Positions 6,949-16,651 of a stretch of DNA of 64,000 nt are shown in pieces. Each line of letters starts with the position of its first letter. Within the stretch, counting starts at the first letter, position 1. Source of the stretch: Pseudomonadales bacterium. Its GTDB lineage: Bacteria; Pseudomonadota; Gammaproteobacteria; Pseudomonadales; Pseudohongiellaceae. The DNA lies in assembly GCA_012103535.1 (NCBI GenBank), contig WLWQ01000003.1:186001-250000 (forward strand), given 5' to 3'. The position numbers and the translations under genes were made by a program. Under the pieces are notes generated by a model, which searched no databases, was not told the origin of the DNA, and worked only from the letters and a program-made list of their open reading frames with translations.

Positions 6949-9382
6949 TAACCGGATTCGATTGGGCAGTTCGATATGACTGTAAGGCCATTGTGGTAAA
7001 TGCAATGACAATGGCCACCGCAGCGGCCAGGACGAATATCACCGAGTTTAAGCCCAGTATATCGATACGATAATAAAATCCCTGAAGCCATTCACTTACA
7101 GCGAAAAACGAAGCCACAGAAGCAATCGCGGAAGCTAGTGCAACCAGTACCAGAACCTTTTTAAACAGTAAAAGGATAATACCGATTGCTGATGCTCCTA
7201 ATACTTTTCGTACACCAATCTCTTTAGTTCGCTGCGCCGTATTAAATGAAGACAAGCCATAGAGACCAAGGCAAGAGATAAAGATACAAACTGCAGCGAA
7301 TACGCCGATGAGTTGCATCAATCGATTTTCAGAACCGTACTGATCAGCAATTAAGTCATCCAGTAGTGTAAATTCGAAAGGATGTTCGTTGTCGAAGGTT
7401 AACCAACGCTGTTCCAGAAATTCAGTTACACGAGAGACGGTTCCTTCTTCAACACTTACGACGAGTTGGTTTGAAAAAAGCCGCCGTTGATCTTCATCGA
7501 AATCGGCAAAATCCGGCTCAAAGATATTCAGAAATTTTGGTACAACTTCTTCCTGCATACCCGCATAGTGAAAATTTTTGACCACGCCGATGACTTGTTG
7601 ATCGGGAGCGTCTGGATCGACAAAATTAAACAGTTTCCCGATCGGGTTTTCCCATCCCATGGCGGTCACTAACGCCTCATTTACTATGATAGCTTGATTA
7701 CGATCTGTTTCTCGGGCGTCATCGAAAGCTCGACCGGCGACCACCTCCATTTCAAGTGCTTCAATAAAATCAAAGCCGATGGTCATGCGGTTGACAGTCT
7801 GCTGAGACATAACACCTTCATTGTCTTCCACCAACATAACCTGAATACCAACGATAGTGCCCGGAACGTTAAATGTTGTTGCCACTTCATTTACTCCAGG
7901 AATCTGTAATAGCTCATTTTTGAGTTCAGGAACTTGCAATGCTCGGTCTGCACCTTGAACTCTCACCAATATTTTGTTGTCTTTTTCGAATCCCAAATCC
8001 ATTGATTGCACATAGTTCATTTGAGCTAGCATGAACAAGGTGCTGGTAATAACGCCTACAGAAATAACAAATTGAATAAGTACTAGTCCTTCTCGCATCT
8101 TACTGCCGCCCGCGCCAGTTCCACTGCTGCCTTTGAATGCTGCCATGGGAACAATGGACGACAGATAAAAGGCTGGGTACACACCCGAAACTATGCCCAG
8201 GATCAGTGTGCCCAAGAGTATGAGCGCTAGATTGGCAGGACGAAACAGTGATTCGAATTGCAAATCGGAATCGAACAACTGCGTGATGGCGGTGAAATTT
8301 ATGACGCTATAAACCATAACGAGTGCGATCAACAATGATACGACTACATAAAAAACAGACTCACCCACAAACTGCCATATTAGTTGCGAACGGTTTGCAC
8401 CTATAACTTTGCGCATACCGACTTCTTTGGCTCGCTTTGTCGCTCGCGCTGTGGCCAGGTTCATGTAGTTGATACTGGCAACTATTAATACGAACACCAG
8501 GATTGCGGCAAAAGCATAGATGTAGAAAATGTTTCCTCTTGGCTGATCGTAAGTTGTGATGGAAGTCAGATGAATATCGGTTAGTGGTTCCAGAAAAAAT
8601 CTTACAGTTGCATCGATGCCAACTTCTCTTGCAAACGGCATCATATTCTCTTCGACAAACTGATCAGAAAGCGCCGCAAAGTTTTCACTGTCATAGTTTT
8701 CGCCAAACATCAGGTAGGTATAGATGCCAACATTCCACAATTGATTGGCTACCTCAGCAGGATCTGGATCATCATCCTGATCATAAGAAAGTAGCGCGCT
8801 GTATTTGAAATGTGTATTGCCCGGCTGATCTCCATAAACCAGATCTATGCGATAGGTTTCATTTTCTGATTCAAGCAACTCCCCTATGGGATTGGTTTCA
8901 CCGAAATATTCCCTGGCGAAACTCTCACTTACCGCCATGGTGTTTGGTTCTGTTAGGGCAGTTTCTTGATTTCCATAAATGACATCATGGGAAAAGATTG
9001 TGAACGCGTCGTTGTTAGCTCGATAGATGTTCGGCCAATAAATTTGATTGTCGTCTCTACTGATTAGAACCTGGTCGGTGTCAACGGGATTAAATCTGGC
9101 CATTGCCTCAATCTCGGAGAATTGTTCTTGCATAAGGCGCCCAGCCTGAGTTGAGTTAATCGCAAAAAAATCGACATTCCCGTTGATGCCAAACTCATTT
9201 ACTAGTCGGAAAGAGCGATCTTTGTTTTCATGATAACTGTCATAACTAAGGGCATTTTGAAGATACAAGCCAAGTATCAGAGCACAAGCCAATCCCAGCG
9301 ACAGGCCAGCGATATTTATTAGACTATAACCCTTTTCTTTTAAGAGACGACGGTAGGCAATCTTCAAGTAGGTAGAAAACAT
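6929..9382 (-). CDS. ABC transporter permease with two FtsX domains (permease C)
   Basis: An 817-residue inner-membrane permease, last gene of the minus-strand export operon. It has the same layout as permease D: N-terminal membrane anchor (AGLSLGLACALILGLYLQ), periplasmic region, first FtsX block with RAKEVGMRKVIGANR, membrane segment near 430-450, second periplasmic region, and second FtsX block with RTKEIGVRKVLGA, ending SLRYE. I chose ATG 9382, preceded by GGAGCAGGG; an in-frame TTG at 9397 would add five residues without a better binding site. It lies 129 bp downstream of the HlyD-type adaptor gene, so it may be transcribed with it or from a promoter in that gap. Confidence 0.9.
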   Translation of the reverse strand: MFSTYLKIAYRRLLKEKGYSLINIAGLSLGLACALILGLYLQNALSYDSYHENKDRSFRLVNEFGINGNVDFFAINSTQAGRLMQEQFSEIEAMARFNPVDTDQVLISRDDNQIYWPNIYRANNDAFTIFSHDVIYGNQETALTEPNTMAVSESFAREYFGETNPIGELLESENETYRIDLVYGDQPGNTHFKYSALLSYDQDDDPDPAEVANQLWNVGIYTYLMFGENYDSENFAALSDQFVEENMMPFAREVGIDATVRFFLEPLTDIHLTSITTYDQPRGNIFYIYAFAAILVFVLIVASINYMNLATARATKRAKEVGMRKVIGANRSQLIWQFVGESVFYVVVSLLIALVMVYSVINFTAITQLFDSDLQFESLFRPANLALILLGTLILGIVSGVYPAFYLSSIVPMAAFKGSSGTGAGGSKMREGLVLIQFVISVGVITSTLFMLAQMNYVQSMDLGFEKDNKILVRVQGADRALQVPELKNELLQIPGVNEVATTFNVPGTIVGIQVMLVEDNEGVMSQQTVNRMTIGFDFIEALEMEVVAGRAFDDARETDRNQAIIVNEALVTAMGWENPIGKLFNFVDPDAPDQQVIGVVKNFHYAGMQEEVVPKFLNIFEPDFADFDEDQRRLFSNQLVVSVEEGTVSRVTEFLEQRWLTFDNEHPFEFTLLDDLIADQYGSENRLMQLIGVFAAVCIFISCLGLYGLSSFNTAQRTKEIGVRKVLGASAIGIILLLFKKVLVLVALASAIASVASFFAVSEWLQGFYYRIDILGLNSVIFVLAAAVAIVIAFTTMALQSYRTAQSNPVKSLRYE

Positions 9383-9511
9383 GGTGCCCTGCTCCAACTA
9401 TTCACAAGAATTCCCCGTGCACGGAAATATTGAGCCAGTGCTAACGGCTATATAAATAGACTTGGTTACACCTGGAGCGGCAATAAGCTGTTGATAAGGT
9501 CGAGGATTAGA

Positions 9512-10771
9512 TTATTGCGCGAGTTGGATTCGCTCCACGTCTTCCATTTGACTGTAGCTTGAGGTGACTACCCGTTCTCCCTCTTGCAGACCTTCTCTAA
9601 CTTCGACATAGCGATTGTTACGGCGCCCCACCCGGATGTCTCGGCGATGCGCGAACTGGCCATCTGGACCCAGTACGAAGACCCAATTACCGCCGGTGTC
9701 CTGAATGAAACCACCTAACGGAAGCAGTAAAGATTCAACTGGATTACCCAGGGTAAGCTCCATCTGCAATGTCTGGCCGCGGCGAATATTGGCCGGTGTC
9801 ATACCGAGAAAAATCAAATCAACTTCGAATGTGCCTTCGGTTATTTCGGGATAGACTTTTATGACACGGGCTTCGAATTCGTTGCCCGATAAAGTAAATG
9901 TCGACATTTGGTCTGGCGCGACTCGAGAGACATAGTATTCGTCAATCTGCGCAACGATTTTATACTGGTCGACAACATCGATTTGTCCCAGGCGCTGACC
10001 ATTCTGTTTGCTTTCACCTGGTTCCACAGGAAATGAAGTAAGTTGGCCTGCTATGGGGGCCTTTACTAACAAACTCTCGAAACTTGTTTGGGATATTCTT
10101 AGATTCTCAGTCAGCATAGCAATCTGGGTTGCTATCTGTTCTTGCCTTGATTCGCGTTCACTGTCTTCAACTACTTGTCTGGATTTAAGATTGACCAGGA
10201 CTTTTTCTCGGTACTCCAATTCATCAACGATCTCATCGAATTCATCTTGAGAGATTAAATTTTCCTCGACAAGTTTTTCGGAACGACTAAGTTGGCGTTT
10301 GAGTACAACAATGCGATATTCAGTATCGAGAATCTGCCGAGCTGTCGCAAGACGCTGATATTCGAAATTATTGGTAGTATTCGTCAGCGTATTTAATTGT
10401 TCAGTCGTTTGTGCATCCGCCTGAGCAGCGTTTAATCTTGTTGCTGTATTTGAAAGCTGTACAAGCGGTTGGCCCGCTTCAACAAATGATCCTTCTTCGA
10501 CAAAAACTTCATCAACCGATCCGCCAATTACAGCATCGAGAAAAACACTCTCGAAAGGTTGGATGGTGCCGCGAATAGGGATCAGGTCTTCGAAGGCGCC
10601 GAACTGTACTGTGGAGACAATGAGTTGTTCCTGCGGAACGCGATAAGTTCTTATCGAGGCATCCGCCAAGAGCTGATACAAATAGAATCCAGCAGCAGAA
10701 ACGACGACAGCTATCAGGCCCCATTGCCAGAGCGGTCGCTTCTTCTTTTCTATTTTCTTGTCCATTGCCAT
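9512..10771 (-). CDS. HlyD/MacA-type periplasmic adaptor protein
   Basis: Membrane-fusion protein expected to bridge an inner-membrane ABC permease to an outer-membrane channel. The 419 residues comprise a short lysine-rich N-terminus, one membrane anchor (~14-33), a lipoyl-like half near 75-110 (VDEVFVEEGSFVEAGQPLVQLS), a helical hairpin region ~115-225, the second lipoyl half (LLVKAPIAGQLTSFPVEPGE), a beta-barrel domain, and a C-terminal membrane-proximal domain (GRRNNRYVEVREGLQEGERVV). AGGAG lies 8 nt before ATG 10771. It sits between permease genes B and C. No TolC-like outer-membrane gene is in the window, so the exit duct must be encoded elsewhere, if one is used. Confidence 0.9.
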   Translation of the reverse strand: MAMDKKIEKKKRPLWQWGLIAVVVSAAGFYLYQLLADASIRTYRVPQEQLIVSTVQFGAFEDLIPIRGTIQPFESVFLDAVIGGSVDEVFVEEGSFVEAGQPLVQLSNTATRLNAAQADAQTTEQLNTLTNTTNNFEYQRLATARQILDTEYRIVVLKRQLSRSEKLVEENLISQDEFDEIVDELEYREKVLVNLKSRQVVEDSERESRQEQIATQIAMLTENLRISQTSFESLLVKAPIAGQLTSFPVEPGESKQNGQRLGQIDVVDQYKIVAQIDEYYVSRVAPDQMSTFTLSGNEFEARVIKVYPEITEGTFEVDLIFLGMTPANIRRGQTLQMELTLGNPVESLLLPLGGFIQDTGGNWVFVLGPDGQFAHRRDIRVGRRNNRYVEVREGLQEGERVVTSSYSQMEDVERIQLAQ

Positions 10772-10817
10772 GGAATTTTCTCCTGGAGAACTACATTCCT
10801 GTGCTTGCGCTATCTAA

Positions 10818-13280
10818 CTACTCTGTACGCAAGGCGTCAACCGGATTTGAGACAGCAACGCTATAGGCTCGTTGAAATGTGGTGACTAGCGCCAGAGCAA
10901 AGGTTGCGAAGCCAGCGAAGAAGAACAGTAATAAACTTATATCGGTACGATAGGCGAAACTAGTTAGCCAATCCTGCATCAACCACCAGGCGGCTGGCCA
11001 GGCAACTATGTTGGCGAGAATTACCAGTTTGGAAAAATCCCAGGCAAGCAGGCCAGCGATGCTCCTAACTGTGGCACCAAGCACTTTTCGAATACTGATT
11101 TCCTTAGTGCGCCGCTCAGCCATAAAGGAAGCCAATCCATACAGGCCAAGACAAGCGATTAGGACGGCGATCGCCGCGAAACCAGTGAAAAGAATAAACG
11201 TTCTGTTTTCGCCCGCGTAAAAAGCAGAATAGCTATCACTTAATACACTTCTTCTGATCGGGACTTCGGGTACATTTTGCTGCCAAACGTCATCTATAAA
11301 TGTCAGGGTGTCAGCGATATTGTTTTCATCAATCTTTATGATCATGCTGTTTCGAAAAGTGTCTAACGTATAAGACACCGGTCCGATTTCGGTTCTAACG
11401 GAACCATAGTGCGCGTCATTAACTACACCAACAACTGTGTAATTCAAGCGAATGGCTTGATCACCGATGGAAAACTGACTGAAGAGTTGTTGACCAATTG
11501 CCTCCTCTGGAGCCCATCCTGCGGATCTAATCGCCGCTTCATTGAATACAACTCCTCCTGAGACTTCCGGATTATCCAAGCCAAAGGCCGGCATGGTATC
11601 GGTAGCGAAATCATCGCTTAACTCGCGACCCGCAACAAAGTTCATTGACAAAGTATCGAAGTATCCATCACTCACACTTATTCGCCGGGTTGCCAGAATC
11701 GGCGCATCATTGTCGTCAACGCGAGTGAAACCCGAACCGTCGGACAAACTCTGGGTCGGGATTATTGAACCTGCCGAAACAGAGTTAATATTTGTATACC
11801 CAATCAACTGATCTTTAATTGAATCAAAACTCTCTCTGGCCTGAGGGCTTTGCATATTCACAACTACTACTTCGCTCGGGTCAAAGCCCAGCGACTTGGT
11901 CAAGGCAAAGTTGATTTGATTGTTTACTACCCCACAAGAAATCATTAATCCAATAGAAATCGCAAACTGTACAACGACAAGACCTGATCGAAAGCTTGAT
12001 ACCCTGAGACCTTTTACCACTTCACCTCTTAAGGCATTTACAGGTGAGCTCTTGGCATTGATAAGCGCAGGATATGCGCCTGACAGCAATGCTATTGCCA
12101 GTACAAACAATAGAAGAAAAATACCATTTAGCGGTTGCAGTAAGGTCTCAAAGGCAAGAGGCACCGAAACCGTGTTGCTAAAGTAAGGTAGAAGAAGATT
12201 CACCATTGTGAGAGCGACTAATAATGCGATCAAGGCGATCAGTGTTGTCTCGACTAAAAATTGCGCAGTGATTGTGGATTGTTCTGCACCGACAATTCTT
12301 CTTACTGCAACTTCGCGGTTGCGTTTGGAAGACTGCACGATTTGCAGATTGACGAAATTGAAAATCGCGATGACTAAAGTGAGTACCGCAACACCAGTAA
12401 AAATGAACACATCCGTTGACTGGCGCAAAGGCTTGGTAACACCGGTCACGTCGTCTTGTTGGCTCATTTCGTTTTGCAAATCTGTAGTGAAATGAATATC
12501 ACCAATTGGCTGCAACATTATGTCCACAGCAGACAGGAATTCGGGGCCAAGATTTAGATTAACCGCCAGGAACTCTAACGCGTTTTCTCTGACATCAACT
12601 GGATCTGCGCCGTTTGCTAAATGTATGTAGGAATACATTACATCCGAACCCATGTTTTCCCACACCCCTGGGTAATTCCACATCGCCGGAACGTTTTCTA
12701 CATTAACAAAGATATTTGACACCAGATGTGTATTCGATGGATTGTTCTCAACCACCGCGGTTACCTGGAAATCGTATTGGTCATCAATGGTGAGCACTCT
12801 ACCGATCGCATCGGTTTCATTAAAAAGTTCCAATGCTGCGGCTTCAGTAAGAACTACTGAGGTTCTGTCTTCGATGGTCTCCGTAGAACCGAGAATCGTT
12901 GGATATGAGAATATGTCGAAGAATGATGGGTCGACGAAACTGATGTTACGGAATTGTTGCTCAGCTTCGATAGTTACCAGGTGTTGATTAAATGCCAATC
13001 GAGTAAACGATTCTATTTCTGGCAATCCTTCTGCCAATATTGGAGCTACCGGATTAAAAAACGTGCCGAAGCGAGCTCCTGTGCCCAGGTTTGCCCAGTT
13101 GAGTCGATAACTATTGTCGCTATCGGGATGCATAGATTCGAAACTGGTTTCATGACGAATAAACAACGCGATTAAGATGCAAACAGCAATACTGATAGCG
13201 AGACCGAATACGCTTATGCCGGAGTAAAGTTTTTGCGTAGTAAAACTTCTAAATGCAGTGTGAATATGTTGTAACAACAT
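10818..13280 (-). CDS. ABC transporter permease with two FtsX domains (permease B)
   Basis: An 820-residue permease of the same double MacB_PCD/FtsX architecture. The N-terminal anchor is ISVFGLAISIAVCILIALFI. The first FtsX block carries RNREVAVRRIVGAEQ and the second RTKEISIRKVLGATV; the C-terminus is NPVDALRTE. The first FtsX loop is more diverged (VAVRRIVGA) than in the sister proteins. Its ATG lies only 6 nt after the stop of permease A with little Shine-Dalgarno, which suggests translational coupling. Its closest companions in the window are permease A upstream and the adaptor downstream. Confidence 0.9.
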   Translation of the reverse strand: MLLQHIHTAFRSFTTQKLYSGISVFGLAISIAVCILIALFIRHETSFESMHPDSDNSYRLNWANLGTGARFGTFFNPVAPILAEGLPEIESFTRLAFNQHLVTIEAEQQFRNISFVDPSFFDIFSYPTILGSTETIEDRTSVVLTEAAALELFNETDAIGRVLTIDDQYDFQVTAVVENNPSNTHLVSNIFVNVENVPAMWNYPGVWENMGSDVMYSYIHLANGADPVDVRENALEFLAVNLNLGPEFLSAVDIMLQPIGDIHFTTDLQNEMSQQDDVTGVTKPLRQSTDVFIFTGVAVLTLVIAIFNFVNLQIVQSSKRNREVAVRRIVGAEQSTITAQFLVETTLIALIALLVALTMVNLLLPYFSNTVSVPLAFETLLQPLNGIFLLLFVLAIALLSGAYPALINAKSSPVNALRGEVVKGLRVSSFRSGLVVVQFAISIGLMISCGVVNNQINFALTKSLGFDPSEVVVVNMQSPQARESFDSIKDQLIGYTNINSVSAGSIIPTQSLSDGSGFTRVDDNDAPILATRRISVSDGYFDTLSMNFVAGRELSDDFATDTMPAFGLDNPEVSGGVVFNEAAIRSAGWAPEEAIGQQLFSQFSIGDQAIRLNYTVVGVVNDAHYGSVRTEIGPVSYTLDTFRNSMIIKIDENNIADTLTFIDDVWQQNVPEVPIRRSVLSDSYSAFYAGENRTFILFTGFAAIAVLIACLGLYGLASFMAERRTKEISIRKVLGATVRSIAGLLAWDFSKLVILANIVAWPAAWWLMQDWLTSFAYRTDISLLLFFFAGFATFALALVTTFQRAYSVAVSNPVDALRTE

Positions 13281-13286
13281 AAGGGC

Positions 13287-15761
13287 TTACTCGTGCCGAA
13301 GTGAGAGAGTGGGATTCAAGTTCGCTGTAATAGCAGCAAGACTGCCAACAGTTAGCGCAGCGATTAGCCAGGCTAGCAATGCGGCGAAGAAAAAGATACC
13401 GACGCCCATTGAAACGCGGTAAGCGAAATTCTCCAACCAACCATTCATAAAGTACCAGGCGATTGGCCAGGCGATAAGATTGGCAATAAGTACGAGCTTA
13501 GTAAAATCTTTAGTTAGCAACGCGACAATATCCATTACGCTACTGCCAAGCACTTTTCTTACACCAATCTCTTTCGTACGCTGTTCGGTCAAAAAAGAAG
13601 CCAGGCCAAATAATCCAAGCCCTGCTATAAAAATCGCCATAAAAGAAAATGCAGTAAAGATGCGACTCTGTGTTTGTTCCGATTGATACAGTTCTTCAAA
13701 CTTTCGATCCATAAATTCATGCCTGACGGGCGCGCCAGGTAGAAAGTTTTCCCAAGTTGATTCGATGAATCCGACAGTGTCTGAAACATCTCTTCCTGAC
13801 ATACGCACTGCCATCTGGCCAAAACGCGGAAAATTTCCGTTCGGGTTGTCATGTTCTCGTACTGCATAGTAAACCGGTTTAACTGCTTCGCGAATTGATG
13901 AAAAGAATATGTTGTCTGCAATGCCTACAATAGGCCCACGCACTCTCTGTTCGAATCCTTGTGCCATAGAAACTTCGAACCATTTTCCGAGTGCTTCTTC
14001 CGGCGTGTAACCGATTTGTTCTGCCGCATGCTGATTTAGTATGTATGCGCCAGTCCCAATGGGATTATCTACAGATGTATTCGGAGTAAGGTCTGTACCG
14101 CGCTCTTCGGAGAAACTTCGCCCTAGACTAATATCAATATCGAAGGTTTCGAAAAAGTCATAGTCAACATTCAAATAGGGCATGCCTAATCCTTGCGGAT
14201 CGCCACCTTCATAGCGTACCAAAGTAGAATTGGTATTCTGGTCACCTGGCATCAGATTCGCTGCCGTGACTGAGAGTATTTCCGGATGAGCGAGTAGCTC
14301 CTGTTTCATGGTTTGGTAATTGGTACCTAGTCCATCAATACCGTTTCCCCTCACCAACAATATTTGATCTTTAGTAAAGCCGGGATCCATGGATAAGGCA
14401 TAACGTAATTGCGATAAGGCGATCCCGGAGGCGATTACCAACGCAATAGAAATTGAAAATTGGGTCACCACGAGAAACTTTCGAAGGTTCGCACCACCCG
14501 ATCCTTTGGTGAGCTCTCCTTTCAAAATTCGTGACACTGAATAGGACGATAAATAGAAAGCAGGATAACTACCAGCCACTAAGCCAACTGCAACAGCTAG
14601 TACAAGTAAGCCTGCACCCAGAAGAGGATCATTTAGCGGATTAAAACTGAGGTTTAATCCAACTAAGTTGTTGAACCATGCCAAGACGAAGGCTACAACC
14701 AGAGCGGCCATGACTATAGCAATCACACTGAGAAGCACCGACTCTCCAAGAAATTGCAGGGCTATCTGGCGCTTATCGGCACCTAGAGTTTTGCGCAAAC
14801 CCACTTCCCTTGCTCGACTGGCGGAACGAGCAGTGGATAGGTTCATAAAGTTGAAACAGGCAATCAAGAGAATGACCACGGCGATCGCACTAAAGGTAAC
14901 TACCGTAACGATATTGCCATTAGCATCCAATTCATTATCTCTCTGGGAATGCAGGTGTATATCCGTCAGAGGCATGACAACAAAGTCGGTAAAGTCGGTT
15001 GCCTGCTCACCTATGTGACGATTCATAAAGCCGGGAATCTCATCGATGAATGTTTGAATGCCGTAATTTTCAGGTGTCAGCACGTAGGTGTGATAGTTGT
15101 TGCTTGCCCAATTTACTAGAAACCCATCGCCAAACATTGCCAACAATGTTGAAATTGAAACAAATCCTTGTGCATTCAGATGAGTATTGTCTGGCAGGTC
15201 TTCGATTACTCCGGTTATTTCGACCGGTGCCTGCCCAGCGACCAGAAGTGAACCACCTACGGCATCTCCATTAGGAAAATATTTTGCGGCCAGGGTTTCA
15301 TTAATCACCATTTGCATTGGCGCATCCAATGCGCCTTCCCATTGGCCGGAGAGCATGGGCATATCGAATATTTCGTAGACATTGGGGTCTGCAAAGAGTA
15401 ATCCAAACTCGTAAAACGATTGATTAGATTCCGGATCAGAGATAAGTAATTGTCCTGTGTTCTGCAAACGGACAACGTGTTCAAATTCAGGGAAATCCTG
15501 CGCTAGGAGCGGGCCAGTTTGAGGTGCATTAGTTGCCAACCGCAACTCTGGCGTAGATTGCCCGGCGAGAAAGGTACGCATGACCTTGTAAGTTCGATCT
15601 GAATTTTGCCAGTGCTGATCGAAACTGGTTTCATGCCGTACAAACAATGCAATGAGAATGACGCAGGCAAGGCCAATGGCCAGGCCAATAATATTTATTG
15701 CGGTGAATAGACGATTAGCTACTAGAGTTCTTAGGGTTAGCAGGAAAAAATTTTTGAGCAT
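13287..15761 (-). CDS. ABC transporter permease with two FtsX domains (permease A)
   Basis: An 824-residue permease, second gene of the minus-strand export operon, 30 bp after the ATPase. It has an N-terminal anchor (NIIGLAIGLACVILIALFVR), a large periplasmic domain, a first FtsX block with RAREVGLRKTLGADK, a second periplasmic domain, and a second FtsX block with RTKEIGVRKVLGSSV, ending NPTLSLRHE. It shares the stretch FVRHETSFDQ/E with permease B near residue 45, so A and B look like the closer pair among the four paralogues. Whether A and B form a heterodimer cannot be decided from sequence, but tandem pairing in one operon favours it. Confidence 0.9.
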   Translation of the reverse strand: MLKNFFLLTLRTLVANRLFTAINIIGLAIGLACVILIALFVRHETSFDQHWQNSDRTYKVMRTFLAGQSTPELRLATNAPQTGPLLAQDFPEFEHVVRLQNTGQLLISDPESNQSFYEFGLLFADPNVYEIFDMPMLSGQWEGALDAPMQMVINETLAAKYFPNGDAVGGSLLVAGQAPVEITGVIEDLPDNTHLNAQGFVSISTLLAMFGDGFLVNWASNNYHTYVLTPENYGIQTFIDEIPGFMNRHIGEQATDFTDFVVMPLTDIHLHSQRDNELDANGNIVTVVTFSAIAVVILLIACFNFMNLSTARSASRAREVGLRKTLGADKRQIALQFLGESVLLSVIAIVMAALVVAFVLAWFNNLVGLNLSFNPLNDPLLGAGLLVLAVAVGLVAGSYPAFYLSSYSVSRILKGELTKGSGGANLRKFLVVTQFSISIALVIASGIALSQLRYALSMDPGFTKDQILLVRGNGIDGLGTNYQTMKQELLAHPEILSVTAANLMPGDQNTNSTLVRYEGGDPQGLGMPYLNVDYDFFETFDIDISLGRSFSEERGTDLTPNTSVDNPIGTGAYILNQHAAEQIGYTPEEALGKWFEVSMAQGFEQRVRGPIVGIADNIFFSSIREAVKPVYYAVREHDNPNGNFPRFGQMAVRMSGRDVSDTVGFIESTWENFLPGAPVRHEFMDRKFEELYQSEQTQSRIFTAFSFMAIFIAGLGLFGLASFLTEQRTKEIGVRKVLGSSVMDIVALLTKDFTKLVLIANLIAWPIAWYFMNGWLENFAYRVSMGVGIFFFAALLAWLIAALTVGSLAAITANLNPTLSLRHE

Positions 15762-15791
15762 GTGCTGATACCAACTCCCGGTAGTTTTTCC

Positions 15792-16490
15792 CTAAGCGAC
15801 AGCTGCTTGTTCTTCGTTTACAGCTTCCGAAATAATTTTTCCGTCCAACATTCTTACAATGCGTTTACCCACCGCCGCGTCTACCGGTGAGTGAGTAACC
15901 ATGACAATGGTTGTTCCTTCTTCATTAAGACCAGAAAGAATCTTCATCACTTCTTCACCATGTTCACTATCCAGGTTACCGGTCGGTTCGTCCGCGAGAA
16001 TTAAATTCGGTTGGTTCACTATAGCTCGAGCAACTGCTACACGTTGTTGCTGACCACCGGAAAGCTGTTGTGGAAAATGTTTCGCACGATGGCCCATGTC
16101 CATTTTATCCAACACCTGATCAACTTTGGATTTACGTTCGTTGGCGGGAGTCTTCGTGTAAATAAGTGGAAGCTCTACGTTTTCGAATACTGTGAGCTCA
16201 TCGATGAGATTAAAACTCTGAAAAACAAAGCCAATATTTTCCTTTCTCAGGTTGGCTCTTTGCCGCTCCGAGTAGGACGATACTTCTTCGTCGAGAAACC
16301 AGTATTTACCACCGTCAGGATTATCGATAAGACCAAGAATATGCAAGAGTGTGGATTTTCCACAACCCGAGGGTCCCATAATAGATGTGAACTCACCTTC
16401 AGCAATTGTTAGATCCACTTCATCAAGCGCTGTGGTCTCCACGTCTTCAGTTCGAAATAGCTTCATTAAATTTTCGGTTTTGATAATCAT
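15792..16490 (-). CDS. ABC transporter ATP-binding protein (MacB/LolD type)
   Basis: First gene of the minus-strand operon ATPase-permease A-permease B-adaptor-permease C. Its 232 residues carry an intact Walker [11 protein letters not shown]-loop [12 protein letters not shown], signature LSGGQQQR, Walker [10 protein letters not shown] and H-loop VTHSP. It is strongly similar to the ATPase at 3782-4468, with the same [11 protein letters not shown]-terminal segment, so one copy probably arose by duplication. A GAGGGGAG ribosome binding site lies just upstream of ATG 16490. The 161-bp region upstream (16491-16651) presumably holds the operon promoter. Confidence 0.93.
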   Translation of the reverse strand: MIIKTENLMKLFRTEDVETTALDEVDLTIAEGEFTSIMGPSGCGKSTLLHILGLIDNPDGGKYWFLDEEVSSYSERQRANLRKENIGFVFQSFNLIDELTVFENVELPLIYTKTPANERKSKVDQVLDKMDMGHRAKHFPQQLSGGQQQRVAVARAIVNQPNLILADEPTGNLDSEHGEEVMKILSGLNEEGTTIVMVTHSPVDAAVGKRIVRMLDGKIISEAVNEEQAAVA

Positions 16491-16651
16491 CTGACAGAAC
16501 TCCCCTCAATCCTCACACCTGGTACTATTTTTATAGGCAGGCACGAGTACGGCGCCTACTATGGCTATATAAGAATTAGACGTCCGAAATTGAATGAGGT
16601 TACATCTTATTTTAGTTAGCTAAATCAATAGCTTAACAAACAAATCTGGAG

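Noticed and set aside
14668-15018. 116-codon plus-strand frame opposite permease A
   Set aside because: Low-complexity Thr/Ala/Arg translation and fully inside a well-supported permease gene; a shadow frame.
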